From Elusimicrobiota bacterium (GTDB lineage: Bacteria > Elusimicrobiota > Elusimicrobia > Elusimicrobiales > Elusimicrobiaceae), in assembly GCA_031271365.1 (NCBI GenBank), contig JAISVV010000076.1:1-5225 (forward strand): a stretch of DNA of 5,225 nt. Direction: 5' to 3'. Numbering within the stretch: position 1 is the first letter of the stretch; each line of letters begins with the position of its first letter. Shown here in pieces: positions 4,616 through 5,225 of this stretch. A program made the translations under genes and the position numbers. A model generated the notes under the pieces. It did no database searches. It saw only the letters and a list, made by a program, of their open reading frames with translations, and was not told the origin of the DNA.

Positions 4616-4650
4616 CAAAAAACCCCGCCCCGAAAAGCGGGGTTTTTTGT
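4616..4650. terminator. Strong Rho-independent terminator after the secreted protein
   Basis: CAAAAAACCCCGC (4616-4628) pairs perfectly with GCGGGGTTTTTTG (4637-4649) around an 8-nt loop CCCGAAAA. The GC core followed by six T is a textbook intrinsic terminator. The A and T tracts make it work in both directions. It uses the same CCCCGC/GCGGGG core as the terminator at 2564-2583. Confidence 0.93.
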
Positions 4651-4673
4651 GGCATTAGCCCGCATAAATAAAG

Positions 4674-4679
4674 TAAAAT
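4674..4679 (+). promoter_or_regulatory. -10 box for ruvA, possibly leaderless
   Basis: TAAAAT ends 7 nt before the ruvA ATG at 4687, the distance usual between a -10 and the transcription start. No Shine-Dalgarno lies between the terminator and the ATG. The simplest reading is a leaderless ruvA mRNA. No clear -35 is visible. Confidence 0.4.
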
Positions 4680-4686
4680 CATTTAT

Positions 4687-5225
4687 ATGATTGCTTACCT
4701 CAAAGGCGAAATTTTAGAAATTACCGAAGCCGGCGTTATCCTGCTTGCGGGCGGCGTGGGGTATGAAGTTAACCTCGCGGGCCCCAGCGCGGCCGCGCTG
4801 GAAACCGGGCAGCAGGCGGGGCTTTATATAGCGGAATCGCTCTCGCCGTACGACGGCACTTCGCTGTACGGGTTTTTAAGCAAAGAAGATAAGCGGCTGT
4901 TTCTGCTTTTTAAAGAACAAATACCAAACACCGGCCCCAAAAAGGCGCTGGAGTTTCTGTCCAAAGCGTTGCGCAGCGTGGCCGACTTTCATCAGGCTAT
5001 CGTCACGCAGGACCCTAAAATTTTAACCGGCATCTTTGGCTTTACCGCCAAAACGGCGCAAAAGTTGATAGACTCTTTAAAAGATAAAATGGACAGCGTT
5101 TCCGTGCAGGGCGAAGTTAAAATAAAACAGGCCGAAATCCCCGCCATGGGCGAGGTATTGGCCGCCCTGAGCGCGCTGGGCTACAGCGGGGCCGAGGCCA
5201 AACGCGCCATAGAGGCCATCTACCG
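4687..5225 (+). CDS. ruvA: Holliday junction DNA helicase subunit RuvA (partial, C-terminus off right edge)
   Basis: The first 179 codons of RuvA, which binds the four-way junction as a tetramer and loads the RuvB motor. Domain I is clear: MIAYLKGEI at the start, GGVGYEV (22-28) and LYGF (60-63), both in exact register with E. coli. Domain II (about 65-135) has helix-hairpin-helix regions at 78-87 (PNTGPKKA) and 114-128 (TGIFGFTAKTAQKLI). Domain III, the RuvB-binding part, starts near 152 (PAMGEVLAAL-SALGYSGAEA). E. coli RuvA has 203 residues, so about 25 are missing at the edge. Unusual points are the acidic pin (E. coli E55/D56), here Y55/D56, and one missing glycine in each GxG hairpin. 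There is no Shine-Dalgarno before the ATG at 4687. ruvB would be expected next. Confidence 0.95.
   Translation, partial: MIAYLKGEILEITEAGVILLAGGVGYEVNLAGPSAAALETGQQAGLYIAESLSPYDGTSLYGFLSKEDKRLFLLFKEQIPNTGPKKALEFLSKALRSVADFHQAIVTQDPKILTGIFGFTAKTAQKLIDSLKDKMDSVSVQGEVKIKQAEIPAMGEVLAALSALGYSGAEAKRAIEAIY

Noticed and set aside
4330..4665. Minus-strand ORF of 111 codons opposite the secreted protein
   Set aside because: It is antisense to a well-supported gene and runs through the terminator hairpin, with no ribosome site or recognisable family.
1..5225. CRISPR array, insertion sequence with transposase, phage genes or toxin-antitoxin pair
   Set aside because: No regularly spaced repeats, transposase, integrase or recognisable toxin motif is visible. 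The only mobile-type signal is the GIY-YIG segment.

Overview
The window looks like ordinary chromosome from a Gram-negative-type bacterium of intermediate GC, with many AAA and GCC codons. The gene content (yebC-ruvC-secreted protein-ruvA, a FucP-like sugar permease, a CpXC protein beside a CCA-adding enzyme) reminds me of gut Elusimicrobiota. That assignment is an impression from protein style, not a proof.

Layout. Positions 1-806 hold a minus-strand pair: a CpXC zinc-ribbon-like protein and, overlapping its stop by ATGA, the start of a CCA-adding enzyme/poly(A) polymerase that runs off the left edge. Back to back with this pair, a tRNA-Arg(UCG) without an encoded CCA lies at 849-922 on the plus strand. 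Three bases after the tRNA begins a compact cassette-like segment (about 925-1310): a 22-nt imperfect inverted repeat and a 79-residue GIY-YIG nuclease gene that is more AT-rich than its neighbours. An FHS-type MFS sugar transporter follows (1361-2536) and ends in a hairpin terminator.

The gap 2537-2755 is not empty. On the minus strand it carries a promoter-like pair (TTGATA, 17 nt, TAAAAA), a strong GGAGG ribosome site, a 28-codon ORF whose start lies in a long stem, and a terminator that is better in the minus direction (nine T) than in the plus direction. I regard this as a hidden small gene and the best candidate for something undescribed here.

The right half (2756-5225) is plus strand: yebC and ruvC overlapping by 14 nt as one operon, then a small exported protein of unknown function with its own ribosome site and terminator, then the first 179 codons of ruvA, which runs off the right edge. 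RuvC (Holliday-junction resolvase) and RuvA (junction-binding subunit of the RuvAB motor) act in the same recombination pathway. YebC is a translation or regulatory factor often found beside ruv genes. The RuvA is unusual: the acidic pin and both helix-hairpin-helix motifs depart from the E. coli pattern.

A TGnTAAAAT-like extended -10 motif recurs before the CpXC gene, the tRNA and yebC, and a bare TAAAAT lies 7 nt before the ruvA ATG. The CpXC and ruvA genes have no Shine-Dalgarno and the -10 boxes are placed so that their mRNAs could be leaderless.
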